In this document: piece after piece, positions 34,774 to 43,131 of the stretch
Layout: each line of letters begins with the position of its first letter
Numbering within the stretch: the stretch's first letter is position 1
Assembly: GCF_038958875.1 (NCBI RefSeq)
Contig: NZ_CP152407.1
Location: 2,611,501 to 2,675,500 of the forward strand
Direction of reading: 5' to 3'
Source of the DNA: Acidovorax sp. FHTAMBA
GTDB lineage: Bacteria > Pseudomonadota > Gammaproteobacteria > Burkholderiales > Burkholderiaceae_C
DNA: 64,000 bases
Translations under genes and position numbers: made by a program
Notes under the pieces: model-generated
Told to the model about the DNA's origin: nothing
What the model saw: only the letters and a program-made list of their open reading frames with translations
Databases searched by the model: none

Positions 34774-35475
34774 ATGCCTGAATCCTCCACATTGCCCACG
34801 ACATCATCTTCCACACCCATCATTGCGGTGGAGCATGTCTTCAAGTCGGTGACGGATTCCACCGGAACCCTCGACATTCTGCGGGATATCGATTTCCGCC
34901 TGGCTGCCAGGGAAACAGCGGCCATTGTGGGCGCCTCGGGTTCGGGCAAAAGCACGCTGCTGTCGATCATTGCCGGGCTGGATACCCCCACGCGTGGCAC
35001 CGTGCGGCTAGATGGCCACGACCTCTTTGCCATCAATGAAGACGAGCGCGCCGCGCTGCGCGCCCAGAAGGTGGGCTTTGTGTTCCAGAGCTTTCAGCTC
35101 ATGGGCAACCTCACGGCGCTGGAAAACGTGATGCTGCCGCTGGAGCTGGCCAACCGCCGCGATGCCCGCAAAGCCGCTGCCGACATGCTGGCGCGCGTCG
35201 GGCTGGGTCAGCGCCTGTCGCACTACCCCAAGGTGCTCTCGGGCGGCGAACAGCAGCGCGTGGCGCTGGCGCGGGCGTTTGTGGTGCAGCCGGCCGTGCT
35301 GCTGGCCGACGAGCCCACGGGCAGCCTCGACTTCGCCACCGGCGAGACCATCATGAAGCTCATGTTCGAGCTGAACCGCGAGCAGGGCACCACGCTGGTG
35401 CTGGTCACCCACGACCGCGCCATCGCCGAGCAGTGCGAGCGGCGCATCACCATCGAAGCCGGGCGGGTGGTCTGA
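34774..35475 (+). CDS. ABC transporter ATP-binding protein (YbbA/LolD-like)
   Basis: The 233-residue ATPase has Walker A GASGSGKST, the signature LSGGEQQRVALARA and Walker B VLLADEPTG. Sequence and position beside tesA match YbbA. In E. coli ybbA is followed by the permease gene ybbP; here no permease follows, and repeat copy F and rlmB come next. The partner must be elsewhere or lost. Confidence 0.9.
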   Translation: MPESSTLPTTSSSTPIIAVEHVFKSVTDSTGTLDILRDIDFRLAARETAAIVGASGSGKSTLLSIIAGLDTPTRGTVRLDGHDLFAINEDERAALRAQKVGFVFQSFQLMGNLTALENVMLPLELANRRDARKAAADMLARVGLGQRLSHYPKVLSGGEQQRVALARAFVVQPAVLLADEPTGSLDFATGETIMKLMFELNREQGTTLVLVTHDRAIAEQCERRITIEAGRVV

Positions 35476-35487
35476 ACCAGTTTTTTT

Positions 35488-35543
35488 TGGTGTTTTTGGC
35501 CTCCAGCGCTTATCTGTAAAGCGCGGGCAGCTATTCATTTAAT
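35488..35543. repeat. Palindromic repeat copy F
   Basis: TTTTTGGCCTCCAGCGCTTA, then TCTGTAAAGCGCGGGCAGCT and ATTCATTTAA, 12 bases after the ABC ATPase stop. The open frame reads FWPPALICKARAAIHL, close to the peptide of copy D. Confidence 0.92.
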
Positions 35544-35588
35544 AGTGTGACGGAGTGGCTGTCTGCGCTCAGCGGATAATCCCTCCCC

Positions 35589-36335
35589 ATGTCCAGCCCC
35601 AAAGTTCTCTTCGGCTTTCACGCCGTGGGCGTGCGTCTGAAGACCGCGCCGAAATCCATCATCGAGATTTACTACGAAGCCACGCGGCGCGATGCCCGCA
35701 TGCGCCAGTTTCTCGACCGCGCCCGCGAGGCGGGTGCCCGCCTCATCGAAGCCGACAGCGTGCGCATCGCCAAGCTGGCCGGCAGCCATGGCCACCAGGG
35801 CGTGGCCGCACGGGTGGAGCCCGTGAAGGTCGCCACTTCGCTGGATGAACTGCTGGAAGACCTGGAAGCCGCCGGCATTGAGCAGCCCCTGCTGCTGGTG
35901 CTCGACGGCGTGACCGACCCGCACAACCTGGGCGCCTGCCTGCGTGTGGCCGATGGCGCGGGGGCCCATGCCGTCATCGCCCCCAAGGACCACGCCGTGG
36001 GCATCAATGCCACCGTGGCCAAGGTGGCCAGCGGCGCGGCCGAGACCATGCCGTACTTCATGGTGACCAACCTCTCGCGCACGCTGAACGAGCTCAAGGA
36101 GCGCAACATCTGGTGCATCGGCACCAGCGACGACGCGCCCAAGACCATCTACCAGGTCGATCTGAAAGGCCCCGTGGCCCTGGTGCTGGGCGCCGAGGGC
36201 GACGGCATGCGCCAGCTCACGCGCAAGACCTGCGACGAGCTGGTCAGCATCCCCATGAAGGGTGCGGTCGAGAGCCTGAACGTGTCGGTGGCCAGCGGCG
36301 TGTGCCTGTACGAGGCGCTGCGCCAGAGGACCTGA
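35589..36335 (+). CDS. rlmB: 23S rRNA (guanosine-2'-O-)-methyltransferase
   Basis: The 248-residue SpoU-class methyltransferase modifies G2251 of 23S rRNA. An N-terminal substrate-binding domain ([19 protein letters not shown]) is followed by the trefoil-knot SPOUT domain: [30 protein letters not shown] and [19 protein letters not shown] are motifs 1-3. Confidence 0.95.
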   Translation: MSSPKVLFGFHAVGVRLKTAPKSIIEIYYEATRRDARMRQFLDRAREAGARLIEADSVRIAKLAGSHGHQGVAARVEPVKVATSLDELLEDLEAAGIEQPLLLVLDGVTDPHNLGACLRVADGAGAHAVIAPKDHAVGINATVAKVASGAAETMPYFMVTNLSRTLNELKERNIWCIGTSDDAPKTIYQVDLKGPVALVLGAEGDGMRQLTRKTCDELVSIPMKGAVESLNVSVASGVCLYEALRQRT

Positions 36336-36348
36336 CCTGCTGCCGCCG

Positions 36349-37083
36349 ATGCAAAGCGCGTCGCCCGACACCATCAAAGCCTGGGTGCAGCAGGCGCGCC
36401 ACGTCGCCGTGCTGACCGGCGCCGGTATCAGCGCCGAATCGGGCGTGCCCACCTTTCGGGATGCGCAGACCGGCTACTGGGCGCAGTTCCGGCCCGAAGA
36501 CATGGCCACGGAAGCAGGCTTTCGCGCCCACCCGCAGCGCGTGTGGGACTGGTACCAGTACCGGCGCGAGCTGCTCGCAGGCGCTTTGCCGAATGCGGGC
36601 CACATGGCCCTCGCGGCGTTCCAGCAGCAGTTTCCCGGCCGGATCACGCTGATCACCCAGAACGTGGATGGCCTGCACCAGCGCGCCGGCAGCACCGGCG
36701 TACTGTGCCTGCATGGCGACATCTTTGAAGACCGCTGGCTCGACATGCCGCGCAACTGTTGCCATGTCGAGCACGCCGTGGCGGGTCACCCGCCGCATTG
36801 CGACCGCTGCGGCAACCTGCTGCGGCCCGGGGTGGTGTGGTTTGGCGAAGCCCTGCCTTTTCGCACCCTGGAGGCCGCGCAGCAGGCTGCAAAGGCGTGC
36901 GACCTGATGCTGGTGGTGGGCACGGCCGGGGCGGTGTACCCGGCGGCGGGCCTTGCGCACCAGGCGCGCGCTGCCGGGGCGCGGGTGGTGGTGGTCAACC
37001 CCGCGCCCAGCGAGCTCGATGGCACCGCCCACGCGGTGCTGAGCGCCCCGGCGGCCCAGGTATTGCCAACGCTGCTGGGCTAG
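36349..37083 (+). CDS. cobB: NAD-dependent protein deacylase (sirtuin)
   Basis: The 244-residue SIR2 protein removes acyl groups from lysines with NAD+. GAGISAESGVPTFRD and QNVDGLH bind NAD, and His122 is the catalytic base. Tyr69 and Arg72 form the YxxR pair typical of sirtuins preferring succinyl or malonyl groups. The first pair of zinc-site cysteines is adjacent (C137, C138) instead of CxxC, while the second is normal (C151, C154). It starts 13 bases after rlmB. Confidence 0.9.
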   Translation: MQSASPDTIKAWVQQARHVAVLTGAGISAESGVPTFRDAQTGYWAQFRPEDMATEAGFRAHPQRVWDWYQYRRELLAGALPNAGHMALAAFQQQFPGRITLITQNVDGLHQRAGSTGVLCLHGDIFEDRWLDMPRNCCHVEHAVAGHPPHCDRCGNLLRPGVVWFGEALPFRTLEAAQQAAKACDLMLVVGTAGAVYPAAGLAHQARAAGARVVVVNPAPSELDGTAHAVLSAPAAQVLPTLLG

Positions 37084-37182
37084 TTGCGTCGTTTTGGTGC
37101 ATTTGCTGTCACAAAGCTGACACGTGGCGGGCCCGCTTGCCGGTAGCCTGCCGCACCTTTGTCTTTACACCCCACTCCCACC

Positions 37183-38349
37183 ATGAGCCGTCGTCAATTT
37201 CTCCTGCGTGCCACCCAGGCCGCTGCCGCCACGGGCCTGCCCCTGTGGGCCCACACCGCCAGCGCGGCGGACGAGGGCCTGACGCCCAAGTTGATCACCC
37301 TGGGCTGCTCGATTGCGCTCACCGGCCCGCTGGGCCAGGCGGGCATCGAGCAGGTGGCGGGCATGAAGGCCGCGTTTGCCGAGGTGAACCAGGCGGGCGG
37401 CATCCATGGCCGCGAGATCCGCATGGACCCCAAGGACGACGGCTACGTGGCCGCCCGCACCCTGCAGAACGTGACCCAGATGGTGGATTCGCAATCGGTG
37501 TTTGCCTTGATCTCGCCCCTGGGCACCGCCAATACCGCTGCCATCCTCCCGCTGATCGAAACGCGCGGCATACCCACCGTGGGGCCGGTAACGGGCGCCA
37601 CCTCGCTGCGCAGCCCGGAGGCCCGCCACGTATTCTTCCTGCGCCCCACGTACCGTGAGGAAACCCAGCGCCTGGTCAAGCAGATCGTGGACATGGGCCT
37701 CAAGCGCATTGCCGTGGTGTACCTGGACAACCCCTTCGGCAAAGAAGTGCTCAAGGACATGTCGAAGGCGCTCGACGACATCAAGGTGGAGCGCGCCGGC
37801 GAATACGCGCTGGCGGTGGACGGCAAGAACGGCGCCGATCTGGCCGACAAGGTGGCCGCAGAGCGCCCCGGCGCCGTGCTGCTGGCCACCACAGGCACGG
37901 CCAATACGGCCTTCGTGCAGGCATTTCGCACCAAGGCCCAGGGCGTGCCGCTGGCGGGGCTGTCGGTCACGGTGCTCGCCTCGGAGATGCCCAAGCTCGC
38001 AGCGTCCTCGCGCGGCCTGGCGCTGGTGCAGGTGTTTCCGGATGCCAATTCGCTCAAGTCGGTGGCGGTGCGCAAGTTCCAGACCACGATGAAGGCCGTG
38101 GGCGCCGATGCTGCCTACATCCACAGCGGCAGCGCGCTGGAGGGCTGGCTCAACGCCCAGATCATGATTGAAGGCCTGAAAAACGCCGGCAAGGACCTCA
38201 CGCGCGAACGCCTTCGCGCCGGGCTGGCCAGCATCCGGTCGCTGTCGTTTGGCGACTTCAACGTGGGCTTTGGCAACAAGGCGCCATACATCGGCTCGGA
38301 CGCGATCTACCTGGCCGTGTACGCCGAAAACGGCCGCCGCATCAGCTGA
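37183..38349 (+). CDS. Branched-chain amino-acid-type ABC substrate-binding protein
   Basis: The 388-residue periplasmic protein is of the LivK type (Peripla_BP_6). The N-terminus MSRRQFLLRATQAAAATG is a Tat-like signal with twin arginines. The fold begins at ITLGCSIALTGPLGQAG. No permease or ATPase genes adjoin, so it is an orphan that may serve a transporter elsewhere or act as a sensor. Confidence 0.88.
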   Translation: MSRRQFLLRATQAAAATGLPLWAHTASAADEGLTPKLITLGCSIALTGPLGQAGIEQVAGMKAAFAEVNQAGGIHGREIRMDPKDDGYVAARTLQNVTQMVDSQSVFALISPLGTANTAAILPLIETRGIPTVGPVTGATSLRSPEARHVFFLRPTYREETQRLVKQIVDMGLKRIAVVYLDNPFGKEVLKDMSKALDDIKVERAGEYALAVDGKNGADLADKVAAERPGAVLLATTGTANTAFVQAFRTKAQGVPLAGLSVTVLASEMPKLAASSRGLALVQVFPDANSLKSVAVRKFQTTMKAVGADAAYIHSGSALEGWLNAQIMIEGLKNAGKDLTRERLRAGLASIRSLSFGDFNVGFGNKAPYIGSDAIYLAVYAENGRRIS

Positions 38350-38368
38350 CCGGCGCGGCCTGCCCCCC

Positions 38369-38965
38369 CTACACCCAGCCCATCGCCCCCAGCACCGCCC
38401 CCGCGCCCAGCATCCACAGCAAGTGCAGCCGGGTGCGCCACACCAGCACCACGGTGCTGGCGGTGAGCAGCCACAGGGGCCAGTCGGTGGTCCAGTCGCC
38501 GTGGGCGCGGGCCAGCACCCACGAGGTGGCCAGCAGCAGGCCTATCACCACCGGCGCCATGCCCTGCTTGAAGGCGCGCACGCTGCGGCGGTTGCGGTTG
38601 CGGTGGCCCCAGCGGGTGGCCAGCCAGGTCAGCAGGCTGCTGGGCAGCATCACGCCCAGCATGCACAGCGACATGCCCAGCGCGCCCAGGGCCCAGCCCG
38701 CCATACCCGGCCCACCGGCGTTCACGCCCACGTTCCAGCCCAGCAGCGCCACAAACAGCACATTGGGCCCCGGTGCGGCCTGGGCGATGGCGATCGACGC
38801 GCTGAACTGCGGGTCGGTCAGCCAGGCCTGGCGTTCGACGAGGAACCGGTGCATGTCGGGCGCTGTGGCAATGGCGCCGCCCACGGCCAGCAGCGACAGC
38901 GCCAGGTAGTACAGGAACAGGTTGAGCCAGTCGCCCGCGCCCAGAGCCAGGGGCAGTGCGGTCAT
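38369..38965 (-). CDS. chrA: Chromate transporter half, second subunit
   Basis: The 198-residue membrane protein, about six hydrophobic segments, is one half of a split CHR-family transporter (AQAAPGPNVLFVALLGW is the CHR motif). It overlaps the first half by ATGA and the two probably dimerise. CHR proteins export chromate, but many small bidomain pairs have other anion substrates. Confidence 0.87.
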   Translation of the reverse strand: MTALPLALGAGDWLNLFLYYLALSLLAVGGAIATAPDMHRFLVERQAWLTDPQFSASIAIAQAAPGPNVLFVALLGWNVGVNAGGPGMAGWALGALGMSLCMLGVMLPSSLLTWLATRWGHRNRNRRSVRAFKQGMAPVVIGLLLATSWVLARAHGDWTTDWPLWLLTASTVVLVWRTRLHLLWMLGAGAVLGAMGWV

Positions 38966-39561
38966 GGTGCGAGCTTTCGGAAGGTGAGCACGCAGGCGGC
39001 GCCGCCCAGCACGGGCAATATCCAGAACAGCGGCAGCCGCAGCCACGCCATGCCCGCAAGGGCCAGCCCTGCCAGCGCCATGCACATCGGCCGGCCCAGC
39101 GGGTGGTTCTGGATGGAAGCAAACAGCTTGATGCCCACCCCGGCAATCAGTCCCGCCGCCACAGCGCCCATGCCGCGCAGCGCGCCCGCCACGGCCGGGT
39201 GGCTGGCGAATTCGGCATACACCACGGCCAGCGCCAGCACCAGCATGAGCGGAAACGTCAGCATGCCCGCCAGCGCCGCCAGCGCGCCGCGCAGGCCAAA
39301 GTAGCGGTCGCCGATCATGATGCTCAGGTTCACCACGTTGGGGCCGGGCATGATCTGCGCCACAGCCCAGTCCTCCAGAAACTCCGCGTTCGTCATCCAG
39401 CGCTTTTTTTCCACCAGCTCGCGCTGCACCACCGCCAGCACGCCGCCAAAGCCCTGCAGGGCCAGCCAGGTGAAGGACCAGAACAGATCGCCGGGGCTGC
39501 GGGGCTGAGGCCGCTGTGGAGCGTCGCCGGAGGGGGAGGGCGGGTTGGCGTCTGTGGCCAT
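38962..39561 (-). CDS. chrA: Chromate transporter half, first subunit
   Basis: The 199-residue membrane protein has the CHR motif AVAQIMPGPNVVNLSIMIGD and the usual FGGVLAVVQRELVE start segment. ATG at 39561 follows repeat copy G. The two halves form a short-chain CHR pair, overlapping by four bases. Confidence 0.87.
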   Translation of the reverse strand: MATDANPPSPSGDAPQRPQPRSPGDLFWSFTWLALQGFGGVLAVVQRELVEKKRWMTNAEFLEDWAVAQIMPGPNVVNLSIMIGDRYFGLRGALAALAGMLTFPLMLVLALAVVYAEFASHPAVAGALRGMGAVAAGLIAGVGIKLFASIQNHPLGRPMCMALAGLALAGMAWLRLPLFWILPVLGGAACVLTFRKLAP

Positions 39562-39574
39562 GCTGTGTATGGGC

Positions 39575-39626
39575 AAAAAAGGCCGCAAACGCTTGATGGT
39601 ATTGCGCAAGCAGCTATCAAATAATG
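39575..39626. repeat. Palindromic repeat copy G
   Basis: AAAAAAGGCCGCAAACGCTT, then GATGGTATTGCGCAAGCAGC and TATCAAATAA, 14 bases upstream of the first chromate-transporter gene and before the divergent FAH gene. The first half-palindrome has one change (ACGCTT). The frame reads PQTLDGIAQAAIK. Confidence 0.85.
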
Positions 39627-39815
39627 AGTAATGGGCCGGGCGGCCTTGGGTTATGGCTTTCAGCGCGCCATGTTACGCGTGCCGCGCGGCGCGCCAAGCT
39701 TGCGGGCGGGGCATGGGCGTCGTGGTGTGGCAGGGCGGGGGCGGTGATTTGCGTTCGCGGGCGGGTGGGCACGCCGGTATGCTGCGGGCTGGTTGCATCC
39801 CAAGGACCCTCCGCC

Positions 39816-40661
39816 ATGAAACTCATTCGCTACGGCCAGCCCGGCGCAGAACGCCCCGGCCTGGTCGACGCCACCGGCACGCTGCGCGACCTGTCGATGC
39901 TGCTGCCCGACATTGGCCCCGCACAGCTCAACCCCCGCACCCTGGCCGCTCTGGCCGCCATCGACGCGAGCCGCCTTCCCGCGGTGGACGGCACGCCGCG
40001 CCTGGGCAGCCCGGTGGGTGGCGTGGGCAAGATTGTGTGCGTGGGGCTCAACTACGCCGACCACGCGCGCGAGGCCGGCCTGCAGCCGCCTGCCGAGCCC
40101 GTGCTTTTCATGAAAGCCGTGACGGCACTCAGCGGCCCCAACGACGACGTGCGCATTCCGCCCGGCGCCACCAAGACCGACTGGGAGGTCGAGCTGGGCA
40201 TCGTCATCGGCACCCGTGCGCAGCAGGTGGCCGAGGCCGATGCGCTGCAGCACGTGGCGGGCTATGTGCTGGCCAACGATGTGTCCGAGCGCGCCTGGCA
40301 GATGGAGCGCGGCGGCCAGTGGGACAAGGGCAAGAGCTACGACACCTTTGCGCCCATCGGCCCCTGGCTGGCCACGGCCGACGAAGTGCCCGACCCGCAC
40401 GCCATCGACCTGTGGCTGGAGGTGAACGGCCAGCGCGTGCAAAACGGCAGCACGCGCAACTTCATCTTTGGTGTGCCCACCGTGGTGTCGTACATCAGCC
40501 AGTTCATGACGCTGGAGCCCGGCGACGTCATCCTGACCGGCACGCCCGCCGGCGTGGGCCTGGGGCAAAAGCCCGCGCCCTGGTTCCTGAAAGCGGGCGA
40601 CGTGGTGCGCTTGGGCGCCACGGGACTGGGTGAGCAGGTGCAAAAGTGCGTGGGCGGCTGA
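39816..40661 (+). CDS. Fumarylacetoacetate hydrolase family protein
   Basis: The 281-residue protein has the FAH fold. Metal-binding acidic residues are in DWEVELGIVIG and VLANDVSERAWQ, and ILTGTPAGVG is the family motif. Sequence pattern and length resemble 2,4-diketo-3-deoxy-fuconate-type hydrolases and 2-hydroxyhepta-2,4-diene-1,7-dioate isomerases. No sugar-acid or aromatic-ring genes adjoin, so the substrate is open. Confidence 0.87.
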   Translation: MKLIRYGQPGAERPGLVDATGTLRDLSMLLPDIGPAQLNPRTLAALAAIDASRLPAVDGTPRLGSPVGGVGKIVCVGLNYADHAREAGLQPPAEPVLFMKAVTALSGPNDDVRIPPGATKTDWEVELGIVIGTRAQQVAEADALQHVAGYVLANDVSERAWQMERGGQWDKGKSYDTFAPIGPWLATADEVPDPHAIDLWLEVNGQRVQNGSTRNFIFGVPTVVSYISQFMTLEPGDVILTGTPAGVGLGQKPAPWFLKAGDVVRLGATGLGEQVQKCVGG

Positions 40662-40799
40662 CAGTGCAGTGATGGGGCAGTGATGGGCCGTTGAGCGCGG
40701 GCGGCATCGGCAGGTCATCGCCAGGCCCGGCGTGGTTGACTATCGCCACGCTTGCCCCGTACCCTGCCAGCCTTCACGACTTTCACAAAGAAGACGCCA

Positions 40800-41507
40800 A
40801 TGACCTCCGCCACACGCCGCCTGCACTTTGAGCGCCACCGTACCGACCGCATTGGCTGGTTGCGTGCCGCCGTTCTGGGGGCCAACGATGGCATCGTCTC
40901 CACCGCCAGCCTGGTGGTGGGTGTGGCGGCGGCGCAGTCCAGCCAGTCCACCATCGTGATGACGGCAGTGGCCGGGCTGGTGGCGGGCGCGATGTCCATG
41001 GCGGCGGGTGAATATGTGTCGGTGCACTCGCAGGCCGACACCGAAAAGGCCGACCTCGACCGCGAGCGCGCCGAGCTGGCGGCCGACCCCGCCGCCGAGG
41101 CGCGCGAGCTCACCGCCATCTATGTGGACCGGGGCCTCACGCCCGAACTGGCCCAGCAGGTGTCTGAGCAGCTCATGGCGCACGATGCGCTGGGTGCCCA
41201 TGCGCGGGATGAACTCCATGTCTCGTCCGCGCTGGCCGCCCGCCCGGTGCAGGCCGCCATCACATCCGCCGCCGCTTTTGCCGTGGGCGCCGCACTGCCG
41301 CTGGCCGTGGCCGCTGTGGCACCCATGGCCAGCCTGCTGTACTGGGTGGCGGGTACAGCGCTGGGGTTTCTGGCTGTGCTGGGGGCGGTGGCAGCCCGCA
41401 CGGGCGGCGCGGGCATGGCCGTGGGTGCCTGGCGCGTGACCTTCTGGGGCGCACTGGCCATGGCGATCACGGCAGGCGTGGGGACATTGTTTGGGGCGCC
41501 GGTCTGA
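40800..41507 (+). CDS. VIT1/CCC1-family Fe/Mn transporter-like protein
   Basis: The 235-residue membrane protein has the signature LRAAVLGANDGIVSTASLVVGV near the N-terminus and AGAMSMAAGEYVSVHSQADTE. It has about five hydrophobic segments with an acidic cytosolic loop. Members move iron or manganese. ATG at 40800 gives the conserved N-terminus. Confidence 0.88.
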   Translation: MTSATRRLHFERHRTDRIGWLRAAVLGANDGIVSTASLVVGVAAAQSSQSTIVMTAVAGLVAGAMSMAAGEYVSVHSQADTEKADLDRERAELAADPAAEARELTAIYVDRGLTPELAQQVSEQLMAHDALGAHARDELHVSSALAARPVQAAITSAAAFAVGAALPLAVAAVAPMASLLYWVAGTALGFLAVLGAVAARTGGAGMAVGAWRVTFWGALAMAITAGVGTLFGAPV

Positions 41508-41549
41508 CGCTTTGCCAGACACCCCCCGCACGCACCCCTGTGCGAAAGC

Positions 41550-41837
41550 CTATGTTCCCAGCTTGCCCACCAGCAGGTGGTCTTTGGTGCGCCAGCCCGC
41601 CTGCTCTGGCGTGCTTACCTTGAAGATCTTCAGGTCTGCCTGGCTGGCGTGCTTGACGCGGAACACCTTGAAACTGGCCTGGTTGGGGTAGGCCACAAAA
41701 AACCAGATGCCGTCGCCGCTGGCCTGGCTGGCGTAGTGCACCTCGTGCCAGCACAGGTCGGCCTGGGTGGCGTGCGCCACTTCGCAGATCAGCGCGTCGG
41801 CCTGGTGCTCGTACTTCACTTCCAGAATCTTGGCCAT
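41550..41837 (-). CDS. DUF6150-like repeat protein
   Basis: The 95-residue protein is built of about six short repeats of the form xQAD-x-hydrophobic: HQADALICEV, TQADLCWHEV, SQASGDGIWFFV, NQASFKVFRV, SQADLKIFKV and EQAGWRTK. This suggests a regular beta structure. I recall this pattern in the DUF6150 family; the function is unknown. The start is ATG at 41837. Confidence 0.7.
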   Translation of the reverse strand: MAKILEVKYEHQADALICEVAHATQADLCWHEVHYASQASGDGIWFFVAYPNQASFKVFRVKHASQADLKIFKVSTPEQAGWRTKDHLLVGKLGT

Positions 41838-41925
41838 GGGCGTCCTCTGTGATGATGTGCAAGGGTAGCCAGACTTTCCGCCCGCCATGCCCCGGGTTGC
41901 TACGTAGTCAGGCCAGATTCTACGT

Positions 41926-41984
41926 AAAAAGTGCCACCAGCGCTTGATGGTAAAGCGCTAGCAGCTATCAATTCAGGAGCTAAT
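41926..41984. repeat. Palindromic repeat copy H
   Basis: AAAAAGTGCCACCAGCGCTT, then GATGGTAAAGCGCTAGCAGC and TATCAATTCAGGAGCTAA. An excellent full-length copy, 13 bases beyond a GGDEF gene's stop. The open frame reads [17 protein letters not shown]. Confidence 0.93.
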
Positions 41985-41996
41985 GAGTTCAAGGGT

Positions 41997-43100
41997 TCAG
42001 GCGCTGCCGCCAGCCGGTGCCAGCTCCACGCGGTTGCGCCCTGCGGCCTTGGCCGCGTACAGCGCGGCATCGGCGCGTGAATAGAAGCCGCTGGCGTCTT
42101 CGGCGGGTTGCAGCGTGGCCACGCCAATGCTGATGGTGGCGGGCTGGGCCAGCCAGGTGGCCTGGCCCACGGCGGTGCGCATGCGCTCGGCCACCTCCAG
42201 GGCGCCCTCGGTGTCGGTGTTGGGCAGGATCACGGCGAACTCCTCGCCGCCCACGCGCGCGACGATGTCGATCACCCGCGCGCAGCCGCCCAGCACCTGC
42301 GCGATGGCCACCAGCACGGTGTCGCCCACCTCGTGGCCGTGGTTGTCGTTGATCTGCTTGAAGTGGTCCACGTCCAGCATCAGCAGGCTCAGCGGCGTCT
42401 TGCGGCGCTCCACGATCGCCAGCTCCAGCTGCAGGCTGTGGTCGAACATCCGGCGGTTGTTCAGGCCGGTCAGCGCATCGGTGGTGGCCATCTCGCTGAG
42501 CCGCAGGTTCAGCTCGTCCACGCGCTGTATCTGCGCCACCAGCTGCTGGTTCAGCGCCTCGGCGTCCTGCAGTGCCTTGCGCAGGCGCACCTCGCGCATG
42601 GCGCAGTGCGCCAGCTCCACCAGCACTTCAATGTCCTGCTCCGTCCAGCGCTTGGGTTTGAAATCCACCGCGCAGAAACTGCCCAGCATGTCGCCTTCTT
42701 CGCTGCGCAGCGGGATGCCCGCATACGCCCGGATGCCCAGTGACTTCACGGTAGGCACATCGCGAAACACCGGCAGCTGCGTCACATCGTCCAGCACCAG
42801 GGCGCCGTCAGACACCAGCGAGTAGTGGCAGAACGTACGCCCGTGCAGTTCGCGGGCGGAGGCCAGGGGCTCGCCGAAGCCATAGGCGCTCTTGTAGAAG
42901 TCGCGCTCCGCGTCCAGCAGTGAGACGAAGGTGACCGGCGCCCCCGTGAGCTTGGCGGCCAGCCGGGTCAGGCGGTCAAAGCTTTCTTCGGCCGGGGTGT
43001 CGAGCAGGCCGGTGGCGTGCAGTGCCGCCAGCCGCTGCGGGTCTGCCAACGCCGTTGCAATACGGGCTTCGTCGGCAGGCGGCGGGGGCGGTGTGTCCAT
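41997..43100 (-). CDS. GAF-GGDEF diguanylate cyclase
   Basis: The 367-residue soluble protein has a GAF domain (about 25-165), a short coiled linker and a GGDEF domain (about 205-360) with GGEEF and an RVID inhibitory site. MLDVDHFKQINDNHGHEVGD carries metal and substrate residues. It begins 31 bases downstream of hipA on the same strand and could be cotranscribed with hipBA. Confidence 0.92.
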   Translation of the reverse strand: MDTPPPPPADEARIATALADPQRLAALHATGLLDTPAEESFDRLTRLAAKLTGAPVTFVSLLDAERDFYKSAYGFGEPLASARELHGRTFCHYSLVSDGALVLDDVTQLPVFRDVPTVKSLGIRAYAGIPLRSEEGDMLGSFCAVDFKPKRWTEQDIEVLVELAHCAMREVRLRKALQDAEALNQQLVAQIQRVDELNLRLSEMATTDALTGLNNRRMFDHSLQLELAIVERRKTPLSLLMLDVDHFKQINDNHGHEVGDTVLVAIAQVLGGCARVIDIVARVGGEEFAVILPNTDTEGALEVAERMRTAVGQATWLAQPATISIGVATLQPAEDASGFYSRADAALYAAKAAGRNRVELAPAGGSA

Positions 43101-43131
43101 GGCGCATCGTACCTATTTGTATAAAACCCTG

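Noticed and set aside
38363..38372. Run of seven C between convergent genes
   Set aside because: It is intergenic and at a stop codon, so slippage would have no coding effect.
41901..41926. TACGTA...TACGTA inverted pair beside repeat copy H
   Set aside because: A 6-bp palindrome occurring twice is too short to call an operator or attachment site without more evidence.
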